NCBI RefSeq assembly: GCF_009363655.1
Contig: NZ_CP045393.1
Span: forward strand, 3,844,001-3,908,000
Source of the DNA: Roseovarius sp. THAF27
GTDB lineage: Bacteria; Pseudomonadota; Alphaproteobacteria; Rhodobacterales; Rhodobacteraceae
Direction of reading: 5' to 3'
Length of the DNA stretch: 64,000 bases
Of the stretch, positions 56,817-64,000 are shown piece after piece. Below the pieces are notes generated by a model. The model saw only the letters and a program-made list of their open reading frames with translations. It was not told where the DNA came from and searched no databases. Made by a program: the position numbers and the translations under genes. Numbering within the stretch: position 1 is the first letter of the stretch; every line of letters starts with the position of its first letter.

Positions 56817-57258
56817 GGGTGCCGATGTAGAATGCCCATGCGCGACAAACAAGGTTGCGACACGTATCAATACCGCCCGAAGGCAAGAAAGCCACGTAAA
56901 CGACGCGGGGTCAGGCCGCCGCCGCCCCATCTTCCGGCGGCGCCCCTCCTGCGTAGGGTGGGTGAAAACCCACGCGCCGCCCGATGCCAGCTCCTACGAC
57001 CTGCTTGAACTCCTGACCCGTCAGCCCCCTTGTAAATCCGTTAGATCAGAAACCGACACAGCGCCCCGAACAGGTCTCGCACCTACGACCATCCCGACGC
57101 TTTTTCCAACCGTGAGATACCTCCTGCTTGGCCCCTCTTTTTCCGCAAGCATATGGGGCTCTAGCCACATTCAATCCAAACTGAAGGTCCAAAGCAGTCA
57201 CGAAGTCGCCTCTTTTCTTGCGAATAAAAAGACAACAGGAATCGACGGAGAACCGGCC
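56817..57258. other. 442-bp gene-free divergent region
   Basis: It separates the S49 gene (leftward) from the PAP2 gene (rightward). It holds a GC-rich inverted repeat (CGCCGCC..GGCGGCG, near 56920-56946), repeat copy 3 at 56953-56974, and from about 57000 DNA that looks lower in GC than the surroundings. Open frames crossing it have no plausible start. Confidence 0.6.
56953..56974. repeat. Palindromic repeat core, copy 3 of 5
   Basis: GGGTGGGTGAAAACCC with GTA before and ACGCG after. The linker and 5' hairpin of copies 1 and 2 are absent; TGC precedes GTA here, as in copy 5. Confidence 0.8.
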
Positions 57259-58239
57259 ATGCAGGGCGAGCAGACATCTTCAATCTCTCCGTTAGTGCGA
57301 CGGTCAAGCTATGTTGGCATTGCGCTTCTGTGTGCATTCAACGTCGCCGTTTTGACCTTCAGCCGGGCTGACCTTTTGACACACAGCTTGCCGATGTTCC
57401 TGCTTCACGGCGTCCTGCTGTTGGCCGTCTTCGTCTCGGCCCGCCGCGTCCTTAGTAGAATGGTCCGGCCAAAAGATGCACTTCTGCGCATTCATTATCT
57501 ATTTGAGGGTCTGTTCTTTCTTCATATCGCATGGCTGAACCTTAGGCTGCTGAACCACCTCTCGATGATGCTGCCGTTTCCCTATGCCGATGGCCTTCTG
57601 GCCGGTTGGGACCGCGCACTGCACCTCGACTGGGCCGCCTATTTCAATGCGGTCGTATCGCGCCCTCTGCTGTATGATGTGCTGGACGTCTCGTACACAT
57701 CCCTGACTCCGCTCAGCATCGTGGTCCTGGTCCTTTTGATCCTGTTCGGCTCGGTCACGCGCGCCCGCGAGTTCATTGAAACCTTCCTGTTGACCGCGGT
57801 TCTCTGCATCATCATCGGCGCGGCTTTTCCGGCAAACGCCGCAGTCGTCACCCTTGTCCCCGATCTTTCCACCCTGGCACATCTCAGCCAGCTCCCGGGC
57901 GCCTATCACATTCCTCATATGGAAATGCTGCGCGACCCCTCGGCATCCGTCCTTCTAGACCCGGCCCAGTTGCCAGGCCTTGCGACGTTCCCGTCCTTTC
58001 ACACGGCGTCCGGTATTCTGATCATCTATGCGTGTCGCAAGTCGTGGCTCAGCGTTCCGGCGTGGATTTATTCTATCATGATGATCGCCGCCACACCCGT
58101 GCATGGTGGACACTATATCGTCGACCTCATAGCCGGTGCGCTCGCTGCAATGCTCGCAATCAAGGTGGTCAAGTACATGAATGAGAAAAACCGGGGCGTC
58201 GCTACGACGCGCGGCGCAACGGCCTGTGCCGTGATATAG
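57259..58239 (+). CDS. PAP2-superfamily membrane phosphatase-like protein
   Basis: A 326-residue protein with six or more helices. The phosphatase motifs are FPSFHTASG (family PSxH) and PVHGGHYIVDLIAG (family GxHxxxD), giving the catalytic His and nucleophile. The first motif, KxxxxxxRP, is not clearly present. The type resembles inositol-phosphorylceramide synthase/PAP2_3 proteins. Start ATG 57259 has GGAG 10 bp upstream. Base composition looks lower in GC than neighbours, hinting at transfer. It stands between a leftward protease and a leftward ABC permease. Confidence 0.85.
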   Translation: MQGEQTSSISPLVRRSSYVGIALLCAFNVAVLTFSRADLLTHSLPMFLLHGVLLLAVFVSARRVLSRMVRPKDALLRIHYLFEGLFFLHIAWLNLRLLNHLSMMLPFPYADGLLAGWDRALHLDWAAYFNAVVSRPLLYDVLDVSYTSLTPLSIVVLVLLILFGSVTRAREFIETFLLTAVLCIIIGAAFPANAAVVTLVPDLSTLAHLSQLPGAYHIPHMEMLRDPSASVLLDPAQLPGLATFPSFHTASGILIIYACRKSWLSVPAWIYSIMMIAATPVHGGHYIVDLIAGALAAMLAIKVVKYMNEKNRGVATTRGATACAVI

Positions 58240-58277
58240 CCCGGGCCTCGGCCCGACGTCGGACCGCGGCCCGGGCC
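58239..58277 (+). terminator. Hairpin after the PAP2 gene
   Basis: GCCCGGGCC and GGCCCGGGC arms of nine bases enclose a 20-base loop containing a second small inverted repeat. It starts on the stop codon. No clear T-run. Confidence 0.5.
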
Positions 58278-58337
58278 ATCAGCGCGTTTGGTGCGACAGA
58301 ATACTTATCCGGTCACAGAACCACGGGGGCTACGTGG

Positions 58338-58359
58338 TAGGGTGGGTGAAAACCCACGC
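58338..58359. repeat. Palindromic repeat core, copy 4 of 5
   Basis: GGGTGGGTGAAAACCC core with ACGCGCC downstream, as in copy 3. It separates the PAP2 gene and the ABC permease gene, whose stops face each other. Confidence 0.8.
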
Positions 58360-58375
58360 GCCTCCCGTTGCCCCC

Positions 58376-59137
58376 TCAACTCTTGATCCGGTACCCCGTC
58401 TTGAAGATCCGCCAGATCAGGAACAGGCACAGCGCCGTGAACCCCGCAATCGCCAGCAGGCTCAGCCCGATCGACACGTCCGCCTGCCCGAAGAACGCCC
58501 AGCGGAACCCCGAGATCAGGTAGACCACCGGGTTGAACAGCGTCACCGTCTGCCAGAACGGCGGCAGCATCGAGATCGAATAGAACGAGCCGCCCAGGAA
58601 CACCAGCGGCGTCACGATCAACAGCGGCACCAGCTGCAACTGCTCGAAATTCTGCGCCCAGATCCCGATGATGAACCCGAAGAGCGCGAAACTGATGCAG
58701 GTCAACAGCAAGAACGCCACCATCGCGCCCGGATGCTGTATCTGCACATCCACGAACAGCGCCGAGGTCGCCAGGATCACCACCCCGATGAACAGCGCCT
58801 TGGTGGCCGCCGCCCCCACATAGCCGATCACGATCTCCAGGAAGTTCACCGGCGCCGACAACAACTCATAGATCGTGCCGATGAACTTGGGAAAATAGAT
58901 CCCGAAGGAGGCGTTCGAAATCGCCTGCGTGATCACCGACAGCATGATCAGACCCGGCACGATGAACGCGCCATAGCTCACGCCCTCCACCTGGTCGATC
59001 CGGCTGCCAATGGCCGCGCCGAAGACCACGAAATAGAGCGAGGTCGAAATCACCGGCGACACGAAGCTTTGCAACAGCGTGCGAAAGAACCGCTGCATCT
59101 CGAACTTGTAGATCGCCCCGATGGCCAGGAAATTCAT
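58376..59137 (-). CDS. ABC-2 type transporter permease
   Basis: A 253-residue permease with six helices: [21 protein letters not shown] starts the first, and [36 protein letters not shown] is the characteristic late loop. It belongs to the NodJ/YadH-like ABC-2 exporter class. Its start overlaps the ATPase stop (ATGA). Substrate unknown; drug, polysaccharide or lipid export are all possible. Confidence 0.93.
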   Translation of the reverse strand: MNFLAIGAIYKFEMQRFFRTLLQSFVSPVISTSLYFVVFGAAIGSRIDQVEGVSYGAFIVPGLIMLSVITQAISNASFGIYFPKFIGTIYELLSAPVNFLEIVIGYVGAAATKALFIGVVILATSALFVDVQIQHPGAMVAFLLLTCISFALFGFIIGIWAQNFEQLQLVPLLIVTPLVFLGGSFYSISMLPPFWQTVTLFNPVVYLISGFRWAFFGQADVSIGLSLLAIAGFTALCLFLIWRIFKTGYRIKS

Positions 59138-60063
59138 GCCGCATCCTCCTTCACCAGCCCGACGAAGATCTCCTCCAGGCTCGACTGGCTGGTCTGGATA
59201 TCCCGGATCACCAGCCCCGCCTCGGTCAACTCCTTCACCAGCCGTGCGATCCCGGTCCGCTCGGCATTGGTGTCGTAGGTATAGGTCAGGCTCTGCCCGT
59301 CCGGGCTCTTCCACAAGTCGTAGTCCGACAGGCTCTCGGGCACGCTCTCCACCGGCTCCACAAGGTCGATCCGCAGGCTCTTGCGCCCCATCCGCTGCAT
59401 CAGCGCCACCTTGTCCTCGACCAGCAGGATCTCACCATGGGCAATCACCGCAACCCGGTCGGCAATCGCCTCGGCCTCCTCGATGTAATGGGTGGTCAGG
59501 ATGATCGTCACGCCATCCTGCCGCAGTCCTTCGACCACTTCCCACATGTCGCGGCGCAGCTCCACGTCGACGCCCGCCGTGGGCTCGTCCAGGAACAGGA
59601 CGCGCGGCTCGTGCACCAGCGCCTTGGCGATCAGCACCCGCCGCTTCATGCCGCCCGACAATTCCTTGATCTGGTTGGTGCGCTTGTCCCAAAGACTCAA
59701 CTGCCGCAGGATCTTCTCCACCAGCGCCTCGTCACGCCCCTTGCCGAACAGCCCGCGGGAAAACCGCACCGTGTTGATCACCTTCTCGAACGGCTCCAGC
59801 GCAATCTCCTGCGGTACCAGCCCCACCAGCGAGCGCGCCGCGCGGTACTCAGCCTCGATGTCATGCCCGCCCACGCGCGCCGTCCCGCCCGTGGGCGTCG
59901 TGATCCCGCACAGCGCCGAGATCAGCGTCGTCTTGCCCGCGCCATTGGGCCCCAGCAGCGCCAGGATCTCGCCCTCGCGGATCTCCAGGTCCACGCCCTT
60001 CAGGGCCTGAAACCCGTCGTCAAAGGTCTTCTCCAAGCCGCTCACCTCGACAAACGCCGCCAT
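59134..60063 (-). CDS. ABC exporter ATP-binding protein (YadG-like)
   Basis: A 309-residue ATPase. Walker [15 protein letters not shown], signature [15 protein letters not shown], Walker [14 protein letters not shown]-loop [14 protein letters not shown], and a C-terminal extension of about 80 residues. AAGAAGGAGC precedes ATG 60063 ([12 protein letters not shown]), deciding the start; upstream ATG codons are possible. It pairs with the downstream permease through an ATGA overlap, so the two are an exporter. Confidence 0.94.
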   Translation of the reverse strand: MAAFVEVSGLEKTFDDGFQALKGVDLEIREGEILALLGPNGAGKTTLISALCGITTPTGGTARVGGHDIEAEYRAARSLVGLVPQEIALEPFEKVINTVRFSRGLFGKGRDEALVEKILRQLSLWDKRTNQIKELSGGMKRRVLIAKALVHEPRVLFLDEPTAGVDVELRRDMWEVVEGLRQDGVTIILTTHYIEEAEAIADRVAVIAHGEILLVEDKVALMQRMGRKSLRIDLVEPVESVPESLSDYDLWKSPDGQSLTYTYDTNAERTGIARLVKELTEAGLVIRDIQTSQSSLEEIFVGLVKEDAA

Positions 60064-60293
60064 ATCCCGCGCTCCTTCTTTCGTCATCCGCGGCAAACTA
60101 ATCCGACCGCGCCCCGGCGCAAGCCGGTACGAAAACACAACCCCTTGTGCATTCCTGCGCGCGCGCATCTACGCCGCCCCGAATAAAACGCATTGTTTCC
60201 ACATTTCGCATTGCGCCCGCCGCCTCAGGCGGGAATCCTATGCGCGGTGGGGGCGCATGGTGCCATGCGCATCAAGACAATCGCAGGACAAAC

Positions 60294-60995
60294 ATGAAAC
60301 GCCTCTCTCGTTTTGTCTGGCCGCTCATCATATTCGCGCTCGGTGCCTGCACCGAGACGGTGACGCGTGCCGATAACCCCCGCATCCTTCTCATGGGCGA
60401 TTCCATGATGGCCTTCCACGGCATGGCCGGGAAATCCGTCTCTCACGCCATGGAGCGCCGCCTGGGCGAGCCGGTCATCGACCGCTCCGTCTCCGGCGCC
60501 CGCTTTCTCTATGCCCTGCCCATCTCGGGCGCGGCGGGCATGAACATCACGAAACAATTCCGCGCCGGCAACTGGGACTGGATCGTAATGAACGGCGGCG
60601 GCAACGACATCCTCTTCGGCTGCGGCTGTGGGTTCTGCGACCGCCGCATCGACCGGCTGATCTCCCAAGACGGCACCACCGGCGTCATCCCCGGCTTCGT
60701 GGCGAAGATGCGCAAGACCGGCGCCAACGTGGTGATGGTGGGCTACCTGCACACCCCCGGGGTGCGCTCCCCCATCGAAGGCTGCGTCGACGAGGGCCGC
60801 GAGATGGACGCCCGCATGGCCCGCCTCGCCGCGCTCGACCGCGGCGTGCATTTCATCCCGATGAGCGACTTGGTCCCACCGGGCGACCGCACCTACCACG
60901 CGGTCGACCTCATCCACCCCTCGCCCAAGGGGTCCGACGCCATCGGCGGCCGCATCGCCGAGCTCATCCGCCAAAGCGGCCCGCGCCGGAATTAA
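60294..60995 (+). CDS. SGNH/GDSL-family lipoprotein hydrolase
   Basis: A 233-residue predicted lipoprotein. Signal peptide with lipobox LGAC (Cys18). Block I is LLMGDSMMAFHG with the nucleophile Ser; the Gly and Asn residues are in SGARF and NGGGNDI; the Asp-His pair is in DLIHPSPKG. Members cut ester bonds of acetylated sugars or lipids. GCGCGFCDRR, a Cys cluster of unusual density, is near residue 105. ATG at 60294 follows ACAAAC without a clear SD. Confidence 0.88.
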   Translation: MKRLSRFVWPLIIFALGACTETVTRADNPRILLMGDSMMAFHGMAGKSVSHAMERRLGEPVIDRSVSGARFLYALPISGAAGMNITKQFRAGNWDWIVMNGGGNDILFGCGCGFCDRRIDRLISQDGTTGVIPGFVAKMRKTGANVVMVGYLHTPGVRSPIEGCVDEGREMDARMARLAALDRGVHFIPMSDLVPPGDRTYHAVDLIHPSPKGSDAIGGRIAELIRQSGPRRN

Positions 60996-61035
60996 AGTGT
61001 CCCGCCTTTCACCTGACACTTCAGATAAAGGCGGG
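60995..61035. other. Interleaved inverted repeats (H-type pseudoknot-like)
   Basis: AAGTGTC (60995-61001) pairs with GACACTT (61015-61021), and CCCGCCTTT (61001-61009) pairs with AAAGGCGGG (61027-61035). The two stems interleave, with loops of about five bases. It begins on the SGNH stop codon. The fold is inferred from sequence only. Confidence 0.5.
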
Positions 61036-61169
61036 GCGCACGCAATGATCAAGCCTTGCACTGCGCTTCGCCAAAAGCTGTGATTCAGGTTTTTAGAGAA
61101 ACGCTTTAGCCGCGCGCCGGAGGCGTCCCGACAGACGCCCTCGGCACAACTTCAACGGCGATGCACCCC

Positions 61170-61194
61170 CTTTTCCTCTGGCCATAAATATCCC
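61170..61194 (+). repeat. Dispersed motif, diverged copy 4
   Basis: CTTTTCCTCTGGCCATAAAT then ATCCCC resembles the CTTTTTCTTGC...AAATACTC motif with several changes. It lies between the SGNH and CoxG-like genes. Confidence 0.35.
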
Positions 61195-61243
61195 CGCCGG
61201 AGGCTCCGACGAGGACGCACTCACCCCGGCACGAACCGAAGGC

Positions 61244-61753
61244 TCACCCCTTCGAGATCATCCGCTTCAGCCAGCCTTTCTTCTCGGCCTGTTCTTCCGG
61301 CTCGTCCTCCTTCGGCCCCTCGATCACCTCCTCGAGGTTGGAGAAAAACTGGTCGGCCATCTTCTTGGCAAACCCGTCGACGATCCGGCTGCCCAGCTGC
61401 GCCAGCTTGCCGCCCACCTTGGCCTCCACGTCATAGCTCAGCCGCGTGCCGCCCTCGACCGCCTCCAGCCGCACGTCCGCCGCGCCCTTGGCAAAGCCCG
61501 CTGCGCCACCCTTGCCCTCGCCTTCCAGGCGCAAGCTCTCGGGCTGGTTCATCTCGCTGAACGTCACCATGCCCTTGAACGTGGCTTTCACCGGCCCGAC
61601 CTTCTGCGTCACCGTCGCCTCGTACCCGTCCTGGGGGTTGCCCGTGACCTCCTGCGCGCCCGGCACGCATTCCTTCAGCACCTCCGGCTCCATCAGCGCG
61701 GCCCAGACCGTTTCCCGGTCCGCCGCGATCTCGCGCTCCCCACTCATCTGCAT
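61244..61753 (-). CDS. CoxG/SRPBCC-family protein
   Basis: A 169-residue START-like protein. MQMSGEREIAADRETVWAALMEPEVLKECVPGA is the usual CoxG beginning, and VDGFAKKMADQFFSNLEEVI the C-terminal helix. The tail is acidic then basic (KGWLKRMISKG), perhaps a membrane-attachment helix. CoxG anchors CO dehydrogenase in Oligotropha, but many paralogues exist away from cox genes; none is here. Confidence 0.9.
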   Translation of the reverse strand: MQMSGEREIAADRETVWAALMEPEVLKECVPGAQEVTGNPQDGYEATVTQKVGPVKATFKGMVTFSEMNQPESLRLEGEGKGGAAGFAKGAADVRLEAVEGGTRLSYDVEAKVGGKLAQLGSRIVDGFAKKMADQFFSNLEEVIEGPKEDEPEEQAEKKGWLKRMISKG

Positions 61754-61884
61754 GACATGTCTCCTCCTTGGGTTGGCCCGATCCTACCGCACGGCCCCAA
61801 ACCCTCCAAGACCGATGCGCTCTGCAAATTGACAGAGCCGGGGTGTCTCGCGCATCAAGACCTTAGTCGCATGGGAAATGATCC

Positions 61885-62562
61885 TTGCCCGGTACGCTCT
61901 GCCTGACTTTCGACGATCTCTTCGTCGCCAACTGGGTCGCCGCCCGGCCCGTCTTCGCGCAACACGATGCCCGCGTCACCTTCTGCGTGTCGCACCTTCA
62001 CGCGGCCACGCCGGATCAGATTGACGGCCTGCACCTCCTGCAATCCGACGGCCACGAGATCGCCTGCCACACCCGCACCCATCCAAGGCTGAAACCCTAC
62101 CTCGCAACCCACGGCCTAGACCACTGGCTCGAACACGAGGTCGACCGCGCCATCGCCGAGCACCGCGCGGCAGGCTTCCCGGCCCGCAGCTTCGCCTGCC
62201 CCTTCCACGCCTCGACGCCCGAGACCCGAACCGCCTTGGCCACCCGGTTCGAAATCGTCCGAACGGAGGGCCCCCGCAGCCTCGATCCCGCCAACCCCGC
62301 CTCCCGAATCTATGCGGAGATCCCCGCCTCACGCTGTCTCGACAACCTCGGCTTCGCCGACATGCAGCACAAGGCCTTCCCCGGCTGGCCCCGGCATCAC
62401 ACCCTGCTCGATCTCATCGCCCAAACCGATGGCTTGGCCGTCTTCACCGGCCACGACATTCGCGCAAGGAAATCCGGCCCTGGCTTCTACAGCACCGCCC
62501 GCCAGATCGGACGTTTACTGGAGGCCGCAACCACGCGAGGCATCACGGTGAGGCCTGCGTAG
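61885..62562 (+). CDS. Polysaccharide deacetylase (CE4)-like protein
   Basis: A 225-residue NodB-fold protein. The motif LTFDDLF provides the Asp pair, and HEIACHTRTHPRL the zinc His residues (HxxxH). It lacks a signal peptide. The start is TTG at 61885; no in-frame ATG fits. Its stop codon TAG (62560-62562) is contributed by repeat copy 5, so the insertion of that repeat seems to have trimmed or fixed the C terminus. Substrate unknown. Confidence 0.85.
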   Translation: MPGTLCLTFDDLFVANWVAARPVFAQHDARVTFCVSHLHAATPDQIDGLHLLQSDGHEIACHTRTHPRLKPYLATHGLDHWLEHEVDRAIAEHRAAGFPARSFACPFHASTPETRTALATRFEIVRTEGPRSLDPANPASRIYAEIPASRCLDNLGFADMQHKAFPGWPRHHTLLDLIAQTDGLAVFTGHDIRARKSGPGFYSTARQIGRLLEAATTRGITVRPA

Positions 62563-62580
62563 GGTGGGTGAAAACCCACG
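62559..62580. repeat. Palindromic repeat core, copy 5 of 5
   Basis: GGGTGGGTGAAAACCC core; the preceding GTAG contains the stop codon of the deacetylase-like gene. Downstream ACGCG agrees with copies 3 and 4. Confidence 0.8.
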
Positions 62581-62598
62581 CGTGCCGGGCAAGGTGCA

Positions 62599-63018
62599 TC
62601 AAACCCCGTCCACCTTCCCCCTCAGCGCCTTCACCTCCGCCCGCTTCTTCTTCGCCTCGACCCGTTTGCGCTTCTGGTTCTTCGACACTTTCGTGGGGAT
62701 CCGCCGCTTCGGCTTTTCACACGCCTTCCGCACCAACTCCGCCAGCCGCTCCCGCGCGATCTCGCGGTTGCGCGCCTGGCTGCGCTCCTCCGACACCTGC
62801 AACACCACCGCACCGTCCTTGGTCCAGCGCCGCCCGGCCAGCCGCCGCAGCCGCCGCTTCACAGGGTCGGGCAGGTTGGGCGAGCGCTCGGCCTCGAACC
62901 GCAATTCCACCGCCGAGGACACCTTGTTCACGTTCTGCCCGCCCGGTCCGGACGCGCGCGTGAACTGCTCGGTCAGCTCCCAATCCTCGATCGTGATCTT
63001 GTCGTTGATCTTCATCAT
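62599..63018 (-). CDS. arfB: Alternative ribosome-rescue factor ArfB (peptidyl-tRNA hydrolase)
   Basis: A 139-residue ArfB/YaeJ protein that frees ribosomes stalled on non-stop mRNAs. The catalytic GGQ is in TRASGPGGQNVNKVSS. The basic C-terminal tail (KNQKRKRVEAKKKRAEVKAL) is the part that enters the empty mRNA channel. Start ATG 63018 follows GACAGGGC. Upstream DNA holds the 100-bp palindrome and the phased repeats. Confidence 0.94.
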   Translation of the reverse strand: MMKINDKITIEDWELTEQFTRASGPGGQNVNKVSSAVELRFEAERSPNLPDPVKRRLRRLAGRRWTKDGAVVLQVSEERSQARNREIARERLAELVRKACEKPKRRIPTKVSKNQKRKRVEAKKKRAEVKALRGKVDGV

Positions 63019-63032
63019 GCCCTGTCAAATAT

Positions 63033-63132
63033 AGCGTTTAGACTTTTAGGTGAAGCAGACTGCATCACCTTTTGCGTTGAAACCGTTAGGTTTCAGGCAG
63101 CGAAAGGTGAGTCATTGAAAAGTCGAAACGCT
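63033..63132. repeat. 100-bp nested palindrome
   Basis: Outer arms AGCGTTTAGACTTTT (63033-63047) and AAAAGTCGAAACGCT (63118-63132) pair with one mismatch in 15. Inside, TCACCTTT (63065-63072) pairs with AAAGGTGA (63103-63110), and TGAAACC-GTTA-GGTTTCA (63078-63095) closes it. It could be a cruciform, an RNA gene or a transcript leader for arfB. The adjacent motif GAAACGCTTTAGC also occurs at 61098. Confidence 0.85.
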
Positions 63133-63137
63133 TTAGC

Positions 63138-63179
63138 ACCGACGCGATGCGCCTCAAAGACCGACGCGATACCGACGCG
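63138..63179. repeat. Phased ACCGACGCGAT repeat cluster B
   Basis: Units start at 63138, 63160 and 63171, the same 22/11-bp spacing as cluster A at 990. The second 11-bp unit is again degenerate, and ATTTTC follows. It begins directly after the 100-bp palindrome. Confidence 0.75.
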
Positions 63180-63190
63180 CCATTTTCACA

Positions 63191-63228
63191 CTAAAAGGGC
63201 CGCCCCAACCTCGTGGAACGGCCCTTCT
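63191..63228 (-). terminator. Terminator of the small minus-strand unit
   Basis: On the minus strand AAGGGCCG and CGGCCCTT form an 8-bp stem with a 16-base loop, ending in TTTTAG. It could close the mini-ORF transcript that starts near 63385. Confidence 0.5.
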
Positions 63229-63294
63229 AAAAGTTTCGGAGGCGAGGTCGGTTAGGCCCTGCCAATCCGGGTGTTTACATGCCCAAGGGCTGCC

Positions 63295-63351
63295 TCAGAC
63301 ACGAACCTCCCTGACTGTTCCGACACCTCTCTCCAATCCCTTTATAGACAC
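63295..63351 (-). CDS. Mini-ORF of 18 codons with full-length Shine-Dalgarno
   Basis: GTG start, reading MSIKGLERGVGTVREVRV, then TGA. The upstream AAAGGAGGTGATCC (63366-63353) is the exact complement of the 14-base 16S tail, with seven bases from GGAGG to the start. It could be a leader peptide, a small protein or an RNA decoy for ribosomes. No family is known to me. Confidence 0.4.
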   Translation of the reverse strand: MSIKGLERGVGTVREVRV

Positions 63352-63408
63352 TGGATCACCTCCTTTCAGTTGTTGAACTCAAGGGTAGCCTGCCACAGAT
63401 TTTGCATT

Positions 63409-63414
63409 TGTCAA
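63409..63414 (-). promoter_or_regulatory. -35-like hexamer TTGACA for the mini-ORF unit
   Basis: A perfect TTGACA on the minus strand, 58 bp upstream of the mini-ORF start. A convincing -10 is not seen at 16-18 bp (AGGCTA is the best). Confidence 0.4.
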
Positions 63415-63421
63415 AACAAAA

Positions 63422-64000
63422 TCATGTGGTCCTGCCACTAAGCGACCCCACGATGATGCGAAACGGCACAAGTGCCAAGATTGCCAGCACCAGCTTCACC
63501 AGCCAGTCCGCCACCGCCAGCGACACCCACAGCGGCACCACCGGCCCCACACCCAACAGCGGCAAAGCCTCGCCGGCCCAGCTCACATCGTTGCCCGGCT
63601 CCAGGAATGTCAAGCTGGCGGAAAACGCGATGGTAAAGAACAGGCCCGTGTCCACGCTGCCCCCGATCAGCGACGACACCACCGGCGCCCGCCACCACGC
63701 CCCGCTCCGCAGCCGGTCGAACACCGCGATATCCAAGAGTTGCGCGGTCAGGAACGCAACCGCCGAGCCCACCGCGATCCGCACCGTCACCAGCGGCCCG
63801 AACTCGCCCGAAATCTGTGTGCCGATAAAGGAACAGACCAGCCCCACCACGAACCCCGCCAGCACCACGCGCCGCGCCGCCGCGCGGCCATAGACACGGT
63901 TCATCACGTCCGTCACCAGGAACGCCAGAGGATAGGTGAACGCCCCCCATGTCAGCCACTGACCGAACAGGAATTGCACCAGGATGTTAGACGCGACGAC
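63422..64000 (-). CDS. YhhQ-family queuosine precursor transporter, 5' end beyond window
   Basis: At least 192 residues remain; the frame runs off the window end (reading VVASNILVQFLFGQWLTWG upstream of the first ATG). Six hydrophobic helices are visible, with TYPLAFLVTDVMNRVYGRAAARRVV, the ACF-like VUT-1 signature, and AVAFLTAQLLDIAVFDRLR. The family imports preQ0/preQ1 or queuine precursors. The preQ1 control region would lie outside the window. Confidence 0.9.
   Translation of the reverse strand, partial: VVASNILVQFLFGQWLTWGAFTYPLAFLVTDVMNRVYGRAAARRVVLAGFVVGLVCSFIGTQISGEFGPLVTVRIAVGSAVAFLTAQLLDIAVFDRLRSGAWWRAPVVSSLIGGSVDTGLFFTIAFSASLTFLEPGNDVSWAGEALPLLGVGPVVPLWVSLAVADWLVKLVLAILALVPFRIIVGSLSGRTT

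Noticed and set aside
57639..57918. Minus-strand frames inside the PAP2 gene
   Set aside because: The plus-strand protein has membrane helices and PAP2 motifs; the minus frames are charged and featureless.
63351..63367. 3' end of a 16S rRNA gene
   Set aside because: Only 17 bases match and no other rRNA sequence surrounds them; better explained as the complement of a strong Shine-Dalgarno on the other strand.

Overview
The window is a high-GC, gene-dense chromosomal segment of an alphaproteobacterium. It most likely comes from the Rhodobacteraceae (Roseobacter group). Evidence includes an intact bztABCD amino-acid ABC operon, an ATP12-type F1 assembly chaperone, a DUF4175/TIGR02302 protein, a Hint-domain protein, the order SDR-uvrC-pgsA-moaD-moaE, the order yidC-MOSC-yihA-argB, and many ATGA/GTGA/TGATG stop-start overlaps. 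I found no phage, insertion sequence, CRISPR array, rRNA or tRNA gene. The content is mostly housekeeping.

Layout. 1-5.1 kb: the 3' end of lpdA, an unknown protein, then a leftward run ftsE-ftsX-plsC-PPOX flavoprotein, with a zinc-ribbon membrane protein divergent from ftsE. 5.1-11.1 kb: a large DUF4175 membrane protein, then the leftward coupled group argH-small lipoprotein-DUF2834-lysA (arginine and lysine synthesis). 11-19.97 kb: a TlpA-like thioredoxin, a membrane AraC regulator with a small exported protein, ttcA, a c-di-GMP phosphodiesterase, and yidC-MOSC-yihA-argB. 20-23.1 kb: a coupled operon of sterol desaturase family protein, Fe-S protein, SixA-type phosphatase and histone-deacetylase-like hydrolase. 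23.1-27.5 kb: bztABCD. 27.7-30.6 kb: crcB-rluC-type synthase-HAD phosphatase-ATP12 chaperone. 30.7-35.9 kb: glycerate kinase and M20 amidohydrolase, ugd, glmM. 36-42.5 kb: hyuA-hyuB, mscL, SLC13 permease. 42.6-49.2 kb: ald with divergent Lrp regulator, Hint protein, pnp, NhaP antiporter. 49.5-56.8 kb: small proteins, moaE, moaD, pgsA, uvrC, SDR, Ca/Na antiporter, zinc mini-protein, S49 protease. 57.2-64 kb: PAP2 protein, ABC exporter pair, SGNH lipoprotein, CoxG-like protein, polysaccharide deacetylase, arfB, and the 3' part of a YhhQ-type transporter.

The most unusual material is non-coding. (a) Five same-strand copies of a short palindrome (GGGTGGGTGAAAACCC core) are scattered through intergenic DNA. 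(b) Two distant clusters of an ACCGACGCGAT repeat share identical 22/11-bp spacing. (c) A 100-bp nested palindrome lies upstream of arfB. (d) A four-copy 34-bp tandem palindrome separates pgsA and uvrC. (e) A tiny transcription unit at 63.2-63.4 kb has an 18-codon ORF whose ribosome-binding site matches the full 14-nt complement of the 16S rRNA 3' tail. (f) A CtrA-type box, a perfect DnaA box and AT-rich DNA lie together upstream of uvrC. These are my best candidates for undescribed elements. Nothing in the protein-coding content looks like a new defence or biosynthetic system.

Starts were chosen by family alignment from memory, stop-start overlap and visible Shine-Dalgarno sequence. Family assignments come from recognising motifs, not from database searches.
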